Shown here: in pieces, positions 40,001 through 50,648 of the stretch
How the letters are laid out: every line of letters begins with the position of its first letter
Position numbering within the stretch: position 1 is the stretch's first letter
Assembly (NCBI GenBank): GCA_016987375.1
Contig: PJRA01000412.1
Span: 2,311,154-2,375,153 of the forward strand
Origin: Brachionus koreanus
Taxonomy: Eukaryota > Rotifera > Eurotatoria > Ploima > Brachionidae
Reading direction: 5' to 3'
Length of the DNA: 64,000 nucleotides
Translations under genes and position numbers: made by a program
The notes under the pieces: generated by a model
The model's database searches: none
Told to the model about the DNA's origin: nothing
Seen by the model: only the letters and a program-made list of their open reading frames with translations

Positions 40001-40781
40001 CTGCTCCATCCGAGCCAGTCTGGAAACAACTCTGGATTACAATAATTGATAATACCTCTAGAATTTTTATTAAACTTTTTTTAGATATAAATTTTTTTTA
40101 TTCAAATAGAAATACGCCAAAATTAGTCCATCATTTAAATCATGGGTTAAATTAGTTAGTTGGTATTGAGGTAGAACAGACTTAATCCATGCTAGAATAA
40201 GCTTTTTTGGCGGAATTTTAGTTTTACCAATTTGATAGCGTAAAATTAAATGCCAAATTAAACCAAGTATGAGTTTTAAGTTACCACTCATCAAATCAAC
40301 ATTGCCTAAATTTAATTTAATTTTATAAAAAATCATATTTTTTATAGTAAATAAAAATTATTAAACCTATATTGACCAGTTTTATGCCATCATCGGTAAT
40401 GGCGTTTAAAGCTAAAGTAATGTTTTCTAACGATTGATGCTGATTAGTCGGATTTTTGAAATATCGTCGGGAAACTTTTGAATTAGGCTGCTGTAAAATG
40501 TTAACAAGCTTGATCAATTTAACACCGTTTGATAGGTCTGTCTTAAGATCGGCAACCTTCTCATTTTCATGCTTTAGCTGTTCATTAACCCAGTTAGTGA
40601 ACGTATTTCGCTGAATTTGAATCCATTTATCGTCCAAATTTCTTATGGTTGCCATCTGTTGGAATTTGTTTTTGGCATTAAGATTTAAGCGCTCGTGAAA
40701 ATAGGGCTGATTACGGTTAAATGAGTCCTCTAGCTTACTATCGCCATTAATGGCGATTTTTTCAAAATTGAGTGCGCTCAT
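31085..40781 (-). CDS. jbug-like: Filamin gene C: three CH domains plus about 15 filamin repeats (Jitterbug type)
   Basis: Sixteen exons close in frame to about 1875 aa: 40367-40781, 40116-40305, 39992-40057, 39730-39943, 39086-39391, 38872-39006, 38687-38818, 38500-38629, 38303-38449, 38047-38229, 35536-35688, 35394-35477, 35190-35327, 33891-35132, 31379-33226, 31085-31329. CH1 (about aa 52-165) contains NTFTNWVNEQL, TDLSNGVKLIKLVNIL and GNLKLILGLIWHLI. CH2 (about 170-268) contains LILAWIKSVLPQ, LNDGLILAGIINYCNP and ELDELSAITYLSYF. A third CH (about 273-375) contains GYKATLKWIHQYLP and FSTDWNDGWLLCKLAHKMG. The filamin repeats follow with typical SPF, AGxGxL and GPxG motifs and end at VKWSGQHVPGSPF plus a short tail. 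Classical filamins have two CH domains, and three is the Drosophila Jitterbug arrangement. Such proteins bind F-actin and organise it in cells under mechanical load. The intron 38819-38871 uses a GC donor. Confidence 0.9.
35689..35902 (-). CDS. Possible second alternative N-terminus of gene C, continuous with exon 11
   Basis: Directly upstream of the acceptor at 35688 the frame stays open to an ATG at 35900-35902 (MRNSGIENFSENYY), about 71 codons, reading straight into GSPIDFNVV without splicing. The stretch is Ser/Asn-rich with more complex composition than nearby introns (SSSMSVKNNASRLPREPLI), and the polypyrimidine tract itself is read as KIFFFK. It could be the start of a third isoform or simply intron sequence that happens to be open. 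Confidence 0.35.
36371..36452 (-). CDS. Alternative first coding exon of gene C (CH-less filamin isoform)
   Basis: ATG at 36450-36452 opens MYSYRYEKRIKYYGHTSNSN and ends SAMSDSS plus one base at a good donor (gtaaaa). Its phase 1 end matches the acceptor at 35688, so splicing to exon 35536-35688 gives ...SDSS|GSPIDFNVV. That joins the same exon used by the long form, where the sequence reads ...NNKQIK|GSPIDFNVV. It sits inside the 2.36-kb intron between exons 10 and 11. The predicted product has 1263 residues, with repeats but no CH domain. This resembles the short filamin known from the Drosophila cheerio locus, but the promoter is inferred. Confidence 0.6.
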
Positions 40782-43092
40782 TTTATCTTGTCAGAGTTGA
40801 TGCTCTACAACTTCCGATTGCCTGTAATTAAAAAACTTAAGCTACGCTTGATAAACTAAACTATTCGCATTTAACTAACTTTGTTTAATCTTGAAATTTT
40901 AATTAAATTATTGTTTAATTAATGTAAGAAATGAACAAAGAATAAATCTTATTTTTTTATAAGGTTGAGAGACTCTAATTGCTTTTGAGCGATTTAAGCT
41001 TCTTCAAAAATTTCGACTATTTAGACTTTCTTTTTTTCTTTTAAAAATAAATGCTTAATTTAATTTATTTTTAATTAATCAATACATTTTTAGAGTAGGA
41101 AAAAAAATTTATAATAAACGTAATAAACCTTTAGGCGCAAAATCACACAAACATAAGGCAATTACTTTTGAGTTTTTTTTTTCAAATATTTTCTTATGAA
41201 AAATTTTTAAATTTCTAAAAAATTAAAGAGCCTAGAAAAAAATTTAGTTTGAGTTAGACTGGGTTGAATTTTAAAACGAGAGTATTTATAATTAAGACTG
41301 GTTTTTGTTTAAGGAAAAGGTTTTTTATACAAAGTTTTAAAGAAGAAATGTTAGTGAGCCTTTTAAGAAATCTTCAAAGGTCGATTACGTAAATTTTAAA
41401 ATTAGATTTTTGCAAAAATAATCTAGCAGTCCGGAATAAATGGTAAATTTTAATTAAAAAAGTCTCATTTAAGAAAACATTGAAAAAATTTCCTACAGGA
41501 AAAAAATGTACAAAATTTATAGAGATATTTTTTTTTTAAACTTGAGAATATACCTTTTAAATTTCTCCACTGATTTTTTTCATTATGTATCTTTTATTTT
41601 TTTCTTTTTTATTTAAAAAACAAAGCCTTTTTTCCAAATCTATTGTGAATCTCAAAATGTTAAAAAACAATTTATCTAATTCGTCAAGCTAAAAGTTACT
41701 GAATCAAAAACAAAAAATTATAAACCGATTCAAAAATTTAAATTTAAGAATAAGTTTGAAAGCGTTGAAACACTTTGGATCCAAAAACAAGTTTATTATT
41801 TCTAGCTTATTCTTTCAAGTAGGCTTTTCACTTTTTCTCTCTCATTCTCTATTTCCAAGAATCACTTTAAAGCCAGCTTTTCAAAAAACAAAAATCAAAA
41901 TACTGATTGTGTTATGCTGATGAATAAGCCTCCACCTAAGCTATTACAGGTGAGCTTTCTTTTATGAATTATAGAAAAAAAAAAATGAATTAAATCAAGA
42001 CAATTAAAATTCTTTCAAATAATTTTATTCAACAAACTTTTACAACATGTTAGCTCTTACTTTCATATTCTAAGGCTTTTTTGTCAAAAATATCTTTTCA
42101 GCAAAAAAACGATGCAACCAAAATAAAAATATCTAAATAGAAATTTACTTTTAAGTATTCTTATTTCAAATAAAGCTTTTCACAGAATTCCTTTTGATGG
42201 CAACAGCCAAATGTTGATACATGAATTTTTTTTAAAAAAAGGGATAATAGGAACATATTGACAAACACTGATAGAAATTTGATCTTAAGTTCACAAGTGA
42301 CAATTCTCAATCAATTTTCCAAACAACGAGTGAATAATCGTTGAGTATTAAAAAAAAATTTAACATATAATATAAGCTTAATGAATTAGAAATGTTAGCC
42401 TAAAATCGTATAATTAATTACCTTGTTCAAATTTAGCAATCATTAACTGATTTTTTTTTGTAAAAATAAACGCTTGGCTAGTTTCAAATCGAAGACCTAA
42501 AAAAAATCCTATAAAAAAGACAAACATAAATAATCTTATCTTAAATTAGCATTGGAAACTAAAAATTAATTGAGTTAAAAAAAACCTACTAGATTTTGTT
42601 TAAAATGTAAATACGGCTTTGAATTATGATTTTATTTTCATTGAATTTTTTTTTTATATTATGGAACAAATAAAATACTTGTTCTTTACCTGAATTGTTC
42701 ATAAATAAAATACCTATTTTTTACCGAGTTGGAAAATTTTACAAATTAAAAAAATATATAAACCATATGCAAGAAAAAATAAATCATTTGAGCATATTTA
42801 ACAAAATCAATTGAAACTAGTTAACCGTGCACTGTCGTTAGCTTTGAAAAAAAAATTTAAAAAAGATTTTTGAGATTATTTATTTATTTATTTTAAAAAA
42901 TTAAGCTAACAAAATTTTGTCTTTATTTGACAAAATCTAGTTTGAATCAATCTGATGATTATTAAACGTTAAATACGCAATTTATATCCACAAATATTTG
43001 TTTAGGGTTCATCAAGAAAAAAAAACTAATCTATTTTAACATTCTTAAAAAAACAATTGTCTTATTCAACTAAATTTAGTAAACTAAATATT
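40782..43092. other. Region 5' of gene C, no gene seen
   Basis: AT-rich interval holding the 5' UTR and promoter of gene C next to 40781 and the 3' end of the EF-hand gene at the other side. On the plus strand, 41914-41949 reads MLMNKPPPKLLQ and stops exactly at a strong donor (cag|gtgagc), but I found no partner exon. Confidence 0.4.
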
Positions 43093-44319
43093 TTAAAAAA
43101 ACTTTTCATATATTTTTTTAAACTCTCGATAATTTATATTGTCGTTTTGGTCATAGTCTAAAACTTCTACTAAACGATCTAATATTTCATCACAAAACTT
43201 TTTTTCCAAATATTTGTTCAAAAAAGAAAAAAGTTGTTTAGCTTCATATTTATTAATACTTCCATCTGAGTTCTTATCGACCTGTTTAAATAGTTTTTCC
43301 AAGCATTCCGAGTCTATCATGTTAGACGAATTAGGACAAAAATTTTCTAATTGCGATTTATACTCTCCAAGACCTTCTTTATCCAAATCAATCAATTTTA
43401 GAGCTTCGACATCGCCAATCAATTCACAAATAGTGTTATCAGTGGCATCAGTAGCCATATTTAATCCATCCGGATTCTTAATCTCTTTGACAAACATTGG
43501 TAATTCATCAGAACGATATAAAGTCTTTCCAAATCGTTCATTGTAGTCTTTAGGATCAGCTTTAATGATACCAAGATGTTTAATATGTTTTTTGACTGTA
43601 ACTGTTGGTCGTTCCCATTGTATTATCAAATTTTTAGGCTTTTGGGATAATCCATTATCATCTGAGTGTTCTACAACAACTTTTCGCTTTTGACGCTCGT
43701 ATGGTAGCCATCTTTCGATTAGAATCGATTGAGGTTTTGGCGGAGTTTCAGGTAATCGTTCAATAATAATTTTCCTAGGAGGTGGAGGTAATTTTTTGCC
43801 ACAAATTGTAATTACTTTTTTTTCAATTTTACCAGGTGGTGACGGTGGAGCCTCTCGAATGATCACTGGCTCTGGAGTTTTCGGTCTTGATGGCTGTTGA
43901 CGCATTATGATTGGAGGTGCCGGGTCAAATGTACCATTTTTTTTATACTTGATAACAATTTCACCAGGAACTTCTGGTGAAGGAGGCTTCAAATAGCGCA
44001 CAGATAACTCTTGAATGTAATTTAAGTTCTTATTATTTTTCTTGTATATTATTTCCGGATTAGAGTCTTTATTTATTTGATAGTTTTCAAGAGGAATTTC
44101 TCCTTGCCAATTTTTTGTTTCATTTTTGTTTAGCCAAAGTCCGCGTTCGCCTAAAACAGTTATTTCTTCAGTTTCTTCAATATTTATTGGCGAGGAACTG
44201 CGAAGCAAAGTAGCTTCTAGATCATTTATATAATTAAAACTAGAGCTTGATGTAAAACCGCCTAAAGTTTGTTTAGTCATAGATTTTACTGAACTTGAAA
44301 TGGAATCGTTGTTAGTCAT
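43093..44319 (-). CDS. Proline-rich protein with two C-terminal EF-hands
   Basis: One exon of 408 codons from ATG 44319. The N-terminal 60 residues are Ser/Thr-rich. The middle (about 105-225) is built of related proline-rich segments such as APPIIMRQQPSRPKTPEPVI, PPPPRKIIIERLPETPPKP and SILIERWLPYERQKRKVVVE, which suggests a repeat-built structural region. The C-terminus has an EF-hand with a canonical loop (DKNSDGSINKYE, about 348-359) and a second one (DYDQNDNINYRE, about 388-399) in which the usual Gly at position 6 is Asn. It probably binds calcium through the first loop. I recognise the IIIERLP / ILIERWLPY style from invertebrate proteins of unknown function and cannot name the family. 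It is probably cytoplasmic, as I see no signal peptide or membrane span. Confidence 0.8.
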   Translation of the reverse strand: MTNNDSISSSVKSMTKQTLGGFTSSSSFNYINDLEATLLRSSSPINIEETEEITVLGERGLWLNKNETKNWQGEIPLENYQINKDSNPEIIYKKNNKNLNYIQELSVRYLKPPSPEVPGEIVIKYKKNGTFDPAPPIIMRQQPSRPKTPEPVIIREAPPSPPGKIEKKVITICGKKLPPPPRKIIIERLPETPPKPQSILIERWLPYERQKRKVVVEHSDDNGLSQKPKNLIIQWERPTVTVKKHIKHLGIIKADPKDYNERFGKTLYRSDELPMFVKEIKNPDGLNMATDATDNTICELIGDVEALKLIDLDKEGLGEYKSQLENFCPNSSNMIDSECLEKLFKQVDKNSDGSINKYEAKQLFSFLNKYLEKKFCDEILDRLVEVLDYDQNDNINYREFKKIYEKFF

Positions 44320-45155
44320 ATTTTAAGATTTTATCAAAATAAAAAAATAAAATGCTTTATTTATATAAATAAATTAGATTTTTTTTTGTTTTTTGATGTT
44401 TTCCTTGAATTAAATTGATTAAAAAACACCACATATTTTTCTTTACCATCATTGCAGATAAACTTCCATTATTTTTAATTGATTATTTTTAATTTTTGTT
44501 GTAGTAAATTACTTAAAATATCACCGTAAATTGATCGGTCACTGATTAATCAAAAAGATTCACTCAAATAAACAAAGATAATTTTAGACAAGCACTTTTT
44601 TCATCTCTCTAAAAGCTCCTATTATTTAAAAAAAAAAAAAAACTAAAATTAAAAGTTTTATTTATGATTTAGAAATTAGGAGATCAACTCATGCAAATAT
44701 TTTTATTTGAAGATCTTAAATAATATTGAACATAAAACATCTTTTTCAATAAGTTTATATAATAACTTTAAATTCAAAATTTATATAAAAAAAATTAAAA
44801 TTTCAAAAACTTAATAAATTCAACTACTTTTAGCAAATTTTCTTCACAATATTTAATGTAAAAAAAAATGATTCAAAATATTCATTTTTAATAAATTTCA
44901 GAAAATTGATTATAAAAATTTGTTTTTTTGAATAAAATCTTTTATTTAATTCATCTTTTTTATTTATATTCACTTTTTTTTATTTGAAAATAGTGCTTAA
45001 AATTTTAAAAATTATTTAAATTAACAAAATTTTAGTTATACTAATTTTGTCGAATCTTCTCAACTCGCACTTTTAATAATTAAATATTTTTGACTATTTT
45101 TAGGTCCTAATTTTAGTTGTTAAAGATAATTTATTAAAATGATTCCGATACAGGT
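44320..45155. other. Intergenic, no gene seen
   Basis: AT-rich spacer between the SLC22-type transporter (3' side) and the EF-hand gene (5' side), both on the minus strand. It presumably contains the EF-hand gene promoter. No repeat or RNA was recognised. Confidence 0.4.
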
Positions 45156-47338
45156 TTATTCAATCTCTATATTTTTTGATCTTTTGTAGCCTTCAGGCAT
45201 AAAAAAAATTATTATGCATGAACAAAATGATGTAGCTGCATTCACATAATACGGAAGATATTTCCATGTTGATTTAAGCATATTTATTTGTGGCGATATT
45301 AAAGTGCTGATAGAGCCGGCACATCCTAAGAATAATAAAACGGTGCTTCTTATTTTAATATCAAACAAATTCACCGTATATATAATAGACAAATTATACG
45401 AAGCTGATTGCATAAAACGAGAAAGCAGTGAGACAAGCACCTTTAAAGCCAAATAATATTTGAATTCATCAGGATTTTCTTCATCTTCTGGGATAAATGT
45501 AATTGAAATTGAGCCTAAACCGATGGCAAAAATTGCCAAATTAAAGGCTCTTTTGCGACCTATCCAATCCCCCAACATTGAAAACCATGCACCAACTAAC
45601 TCAAAACAAGCATTTAGTATAAACATTAGATATGGGTCAATATCCAAAGCACTTATAATTCCAAGACTAGTTGTTGTATATTGCAAATTTATAGAATTCC
45701 AGACCAAAAATAGGCCGATTATATAAAACAGATTGTATTTGTTGCTGAAAATTTTTTTAATTATGCTTTCCTCGACTTCCTCTAATTGCTTGTCAGTAAC
45801 AGAATTTTGTTTAAGCAAAGCAATTTCACTTGGATTATAATCAAGTTTTCTACCATTGATTTTGGATATTTTCTGCAAAATTTCCATACATTTATCATAG
45901 GAGTTTGTTTCAAATAGCCATCTTAAATAGAAAATTTTCATGAATTTTCGAATTAAATAATCGATTCATTGAAAGAAAAGTGTTACATTATTTTATTATA
46001 GAAAAATGGTTTAGAAAAAAATATATCTTGTTAATCAATGATTAACTTTTTTAATATCTGATTAAATTTTTAATTTGAAAGCTTGAAAAATTTAGAATTA
46101 AATTTAATTTAGCTGCTTCAAAAACTGTGGTATAGAATGAACAAAATGATCTTATTTTGATTTTAGATAAAATTCTATATTCATTTTAAGTCTTTATTTC
46201 ATTTCAAAAAAACAATTATGAAATTAAAAAATTTATATATTCTTTAAATAAAAAGTTTTAGATAAAAGGAATTTTAAACAATTATGAAATCTAATGAAAA
46301 TTAAAAAGCTTTCTAAAAAAATTATTTATACTATGTTAACTAGATTTTAATTTCTAATTAACAGTTCACTTTCCAAATGCTTTTTTTACTTTTAGAAGAC
46401 TATTTTATTCCTGAATTTTTCGGTTTATATTAATATTTTAAAATTTAAACTTAAATCATTACATTATTTACTATTTTTGAAAATAAATCTTTAATAGAAC
46501 ATCTATGTAAAAGTATCAATATTTCAGGAATTTGAAATATTTATTATGAAACAATTTTTAATTACTTTGGAGACTCAGGGACCACAATCCAAAAGATTAA
46601 AGATGAAATAGCAAAAAATATTGTGATGAAAAGGCCAGTGTCTCTCCAGTTACGCATTAAATAAAATGCTTCCAAGATGACTAACTCTCCAAATACATAA
46701 AACGAAATCATTATGTTGGTAAAAATTGTGTGATACTTTTCTAAGGTTAGTTCGCATGCTAAAATGTAAACTACCTGATAGATACAAAACATCAAAACAC
46801 CTCTTGCAAATTGATAAAAACAATAGACATAAAATTTTTCGTATTTTTGCAAAAATTGAACTGAATCCGAAACTAAAATATGAAATATAAATGAAAAAGA
46901 CAGAAGTAAAGCAATAAAAAATAAGGTAGATTTTCGTCTACCGTATCTATCGCTAATGAATCCATTGAAAAAACCACTCAAACATCCGAAAAAGAAAAAA
47001 GATTGAGTTAAACTAATGAGATATTTTCTATCACAGACTAGTTCATAATCTGACACAATTGTGAGCTCATAAATATTTGTTTCAAATCGACAAATAAGAT
47101 CTGTTGAAATATTGTTCATTCGGTGTCTTTTAAATTGTTGCCATAAAAAACACGTTTCTTCTTCAGTTATATTGTTGAAAACAAAATTGCCCTCTTGACA
47201 TACTAAGAGAGGCTCGGCTGCAAAAAAAACTGACGCATAAAAATTTAATGCCGATGTTATCATTAAAAGTCCAATTATTAGCAAATATATTATTTGTGAA
47301 CGTCCAAATGCTTTAATAGAATCCAGAAGAATATCCAT
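45156..47338 (-). CDS. SLC22-type organic ion transporter (major facilitator superfamily)
   Basis: Two exons, 46566-47338 and 45156-45921, join in phase 2 (PESPK|WLFETNSY) to give about 512 aa, near the usual 530-560 of the family. The first transmembrane helix (IIYLLIIGLLMITSALNFY) is followed by the large Cys-containing extracellular loop typical of SLC22, with NIT and NIS glycosylation sequons. The family block ELTIVSDYELVCDRKYL then leads into TM2 and the MFS loop motif SDRYGRRKS. Exon 1 ends on the hallmark PESPKWL, and exon 2 has the second-half loop motif GDWIGRKRA. It is expected to sit in the plasma membrane and carry organic cations, zwitterions or anions. The substrate cannot be told from sequence. 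The 644-nt intron 45922-46565 shows nothing else. Confidence 0.88.
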
Positions 47339-49500
47339 TTTTTTAACAATTATTCGAGTAAAGTTTAGAATTCGTTTATTTAAAAATGGATATCATATTA
47401 GGTAATTTAATACATTATTTGTTTTAATTAAAGCAATTTTTTGTTATTTAGCCTTTTTTTTTAATTTTAAGATACGTTTTTTTTCCATAAAAAAAAATCA
47501 GCAAATTTGAACATTTTAAAACATCAAATAGCGTTAAACGCTGATAATTTACCATGCATTCATCCATGAATTATTTGATGAGATAAATCATGAAGATGCA
47601 AGTTAAATATTAATTCATGTCATAGATACAGGTTAAAATGAAATGAAATATAAAAGCCGAGATTCTATCTCTAAGACTTGATGTTTTATTGCTAAAATTT
47701 ATTTTTTTAAATATAATGAAAAAAATTTTTTACATAGGTTTTCTTAAACTAGTGTGAATTACTTCTAGACATATCTTATGAGCCTCAAAACGAGAATAGG
47801 GAGAAAATATTTAATAGAATACTTCAAATTTTCTAAATTGAATATCTGTGAAATTGCTCAAAATCAATTCCAAGAAAGGAATAGCTTTGTGCTTTTTTAA
47901 AACGTTTACTTCGACTTAAACAAAATAGCTATTCCTCAATTAGTGTCCCCCCAATATATATAACCACTCGTGTCACGCCGCAGACTGTCGTATGCTGGTA
48001 GCGTGACCGAGCACATGCAGAATAAATAAGTACAAAATAAAATAAATAAATATCATAAATAACTTGACACTCACATAAATAATAAATATATAAATAAGCA
48101 TTTGTGCTGGACACCACAATATCCAACACAATTGTGTTACTACTACCCTACTAAGTATTTTTTTATTCCTATACTCTAATATATTTGAAAATATGTGACA
48201 TACCACTCTTTATTTCAATTAATTTAATCTAATTTTCTTTTTTCCTTATTACGTTTAAATCTTAAATTTTATTTTTTTAATTTGAAGGAGCTTTAGCCTT
48301 GTACAGATTCACAAATAATTGAAAATTCATAAACTAAATCTTTGTTAATCTTAAAGTTAAAAAATATTCAATGGCCAAATGTTAATGAAAAAGTGTGTGT
48401 AAAATAAATAAAAAACTTCATTAATTTGATAAAAAAGAGTATGCCTTGTTTACATCTACAGTATCTCATTGGGAATTTAAATGTTCCTACAAAATTATAT
48501 TAATAAAGAAATTTTTAAAAAAATAATAACAACTGTACATCATGTGAAACATAAATTAAACATAAATTGACATTACATGTATGATGATAAATGAATGTGT
48601 TAAATTTAAAAATTTAATCGCTCAAAATAAGGAGACTTTGTATGGTAAAAAAAATTAGGAGCAGATGATGATGGTATAATTCGAAACTCACTTGATAGAT
48701 GTAGCATCACCTCGATTATGATCATGCAGATCAGGTTTACTGATTTGTATATGGTGTTAGACTCTGATTCAGACTCCAATTCGGACTTAGAAAGCGATTC
48801 TGATAATGAATATAATCAAATTAAATATTTCCATGATTTGAAAATATCTTTTTTAAATTTATTTCAAATGGACAAGTCTATTTTTCTTGATAATTGATGT
48901 TTAACTTTTTGTAAATAAAAATTTTCAAATATTAAATAATAATATTACCTGTTTATATATAAATAGATATTAATATAAAAATGTAAGCTAAAATAAAAAG
49001 TTTTAAAAAAGCATAAATTTCATAAAATTACACATGGGCTATTTAAACATGTCATGCTAAATATTCCAATGATATACGATAGTATTTAGGTAAATTCTAT
49101 AAAGGAAAAAGTAAAAAATATAAAGTTTATCTTGACAAATATAATTTCATAAAACACTATTTCGAAAAAATTCAATTAGTAGAATTATTGTGTTTTGAAA
49201 TTAAATTTATCTATATATAGATAAATTCGATAATTAAAATAATTTGATGATTTATTCCACTAAAAATTTAATTTTTAATAATAACAAAAAAATAAAAATT
49301 GAAATAGCAGATGATCAATTTTAATTTATTTATTTTGAATGTCTGAAATTGAGTTCTTTGGAGTGAAAAATGAATCATTATTTATCTACTTGTTCACTTA
49401 ATTAAATTTCATGAAAAAGTTTCATATATGCTCGACGCCGAGCAAAACAATGTTCATTTTTCCGAGTTGCCTTGGCTAAAATCCAAGGCTTTTATTTGCC
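47339..49500. other. Intergenic with a solo-LTR-like insertion
   Basis: Mostly AT-rich spacer upstream of the transporter. It contains the 187-bp LTR-like element at 47942-48128. It also holds a short plus-strand open stretch near 48750-48900 with an acidic DSDSDS peptide (VLDSDSDSNSDLESDSDNEY), a composition seen at the N-termini of some transposase-derived proteins. The open stretch has no supporting exon structure. A 24-bp palindrome (AATTTATCTATA and its mirror) lies near 49204-49227. Confidence 0.4.
47942..48128 (-). mobile_element. Putative solo LTR (copia-like start), 187 bp
   Basis: On the minus strand the element begins TGTTGGATATTGTGG, like many Ty1/copia LTRs, and ends GGGGGGACACT. 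It is flanked on both sides by the same five bases (CAATT on the plus strand, 47937-47941 and 48129-48133), as expected for an LTR target-site duplication. GC content is higher than in the surroundings at one end. The right terminus is ACACT rather than the expected ACA, so the end is either mutated or misjudged. No internal retrotransposon domain is present here. Confidence 0.45.
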
Positions 49501-50277
49501 TCACCCTCCTCCTCTACAACCAAATTGTGCAAATCGCGCCCATGGATTAAATTGTTGAAATTGTTGAAAATGATGCGGATGAAATCCGAACTTAGGTGCC
49601 TCTGGTCTATTTGGCAATTTTTTCTTATTCTTATTGGGCTTTTTCACACTTGAGGAAATACATTGTGAAGGTTTTTTATATGCTTTGTTGTAAAAAGATG
49701 GATGTCTCATTAACTTCATAAAATCATCACATAATTCCAAATCATTAAATAAGCCAATAAATTGATTAAAAGGCAAAACTGAACTAGATAAATTTTTGGC
49801 CTTGTGGTCATATGTTGATATGAAACTCATGTTTCCGTGAAAATGCCACAAATTTTCACTTTTAGCAGAACAATTATCTGTCCTTCTCAAGCTTTTTAAA
49901 ATTCCTTTTGATTTTATATGAACTATTTTTCCATTAGTATCGTAATAACTTGGATTTTTGCAATCAAAAATTATGAACAACTCGCCTTTACCAAGTATAT
50001 ATTTTAATTTTTTATAAATTTTTTTGCTCATTTCTTTTCCAGGCTCATTTTTCAGTTTGTTCATAGACTCATTGAACTTTTTTTGAAATTTTAATATCTC
50101 TTTAGCCCTATTTTTGACCTTTTTAGGTTCAGGACCTCTTTTAAAGCGAAATTCTTCTGAGCTTTGTTCATCATCTAATGTAGACGAATTTTCTTCATCG
50201 GTATTAAAACTAAGACAATATTGAATTAAAATATTAAAGAGAAACAGATAAAAAATAAATTTATATTTGAAAATCAT
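49501..50277 (-). CDS. Secreted protein with signal peptide and dibasic cleavage site, family unknown
   Basis: One exon of 258 codons. The N-terminus (FIFYLFLFNILIQYCLS) is a clear signal peptide. A short acidic propeptide-like stretch (TDEENSSTLDDEQSSEEF) follows and ends at RFKRG, a furin-type site. The mature part is Lys-rich, with four Cys between about residues 105 and 210, Asn-linked sequons (NMS, NLS), and a His/Phe/Gln/Pro-rich tail (FGFHPHHFQQFQQFNPW) ending in CRGGG. The even Cys number suggests disulphides. I recognise no domain. It lies 206 bp downstream of a tiny Cys-rich ORF on the same strand. Confidence 0.75.
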   Translation of the reverse strand: MIFKYKFIFYLFLFNILIQYCLSFNTDEENSSTLDDEQSSEEFRFKRGPEPKKVKNRAKEILKFQKKFNESMNKLKNEPGKEMSKKIYKKLKYILGKGELFIIFDCKNPSYYDTNGKIVHIKSKGILKSLRRTDNCSAKSENLWHFHGNMSFISTYDHKAKNLSSSVLPFNQFIGLFNDLELCDDFMKLMRHPSFYNKAYKKPSQCISSSVKKPNKNKKKLPNRPEAPKFGFHPHHFQQFQQFNPWARFAQFGCRGGG

Positions 50278-50483
50278 TTTGATAAAGTGAATTAGAGTAA
50301 ATTTTAAAATTCCAATTTATAATGAACAAAAATTAAATTGAATTTAATTTAATTAAATGAAAATTGAATTAAAAAATATGACGAAAACAATTTTTTTAAA
50401 TGGTTTCGTCAGTAAAAAGTAATTAAAAAAAAAATTTCAAGAAGATATAAGCTTCTTCGATTGAAAAAACAGTTTGGATATGC

Positions 50484-50648
50484 TTATAGACAACGACGAT
50501 AGTTAACATTTTTTTTTAAATATTTAGCAGTGATTAGAGCTCTTGGAACCGTTGCAAAACAACCTGGAAGACAACATCCACAACTATTTCTAAAGCAGTT
50601 AAAATTATTGCTTGAATTCATTTCACCAAAGCAACATCCGTTTGACAT
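50484..50648 (-). CDS. Small Cys-rich ORF (54 aa)
   Basis: ATG at 50646-50648 opens MSNGCCFGEMNSSNNFNC, continues with FRNSCGCCLPGCF and ends RRCL with a stop at 50484-50486. Eight Cys in 54 residues, including CC, CGCC and PGC clusters, are unlikely in random AT-rich DNA. There is no signal peptide, so a cytosolic metal-binding or lipid-modified peptide is conceivable, but no family is recognised. It could also be an exon of a larger gene. Confidence 0.4.
   Translation of the reverse strand: MSNGCCFGEMNSSNNFNCFRNSCGCCLPGCFATVPRALITAKYLKKNVNYRRCL

Noticed and set aside
47980..48020. Possible tRNA gene (ggtagcgtgaccgagcac resembles a tRNA-Leu 5' half)
   Set aside because: The A-box-like match has a mismatch at a conserved G, no B-box or acceptor-stem partner follows, and an LTR-like block with target duplications explains the segment better.
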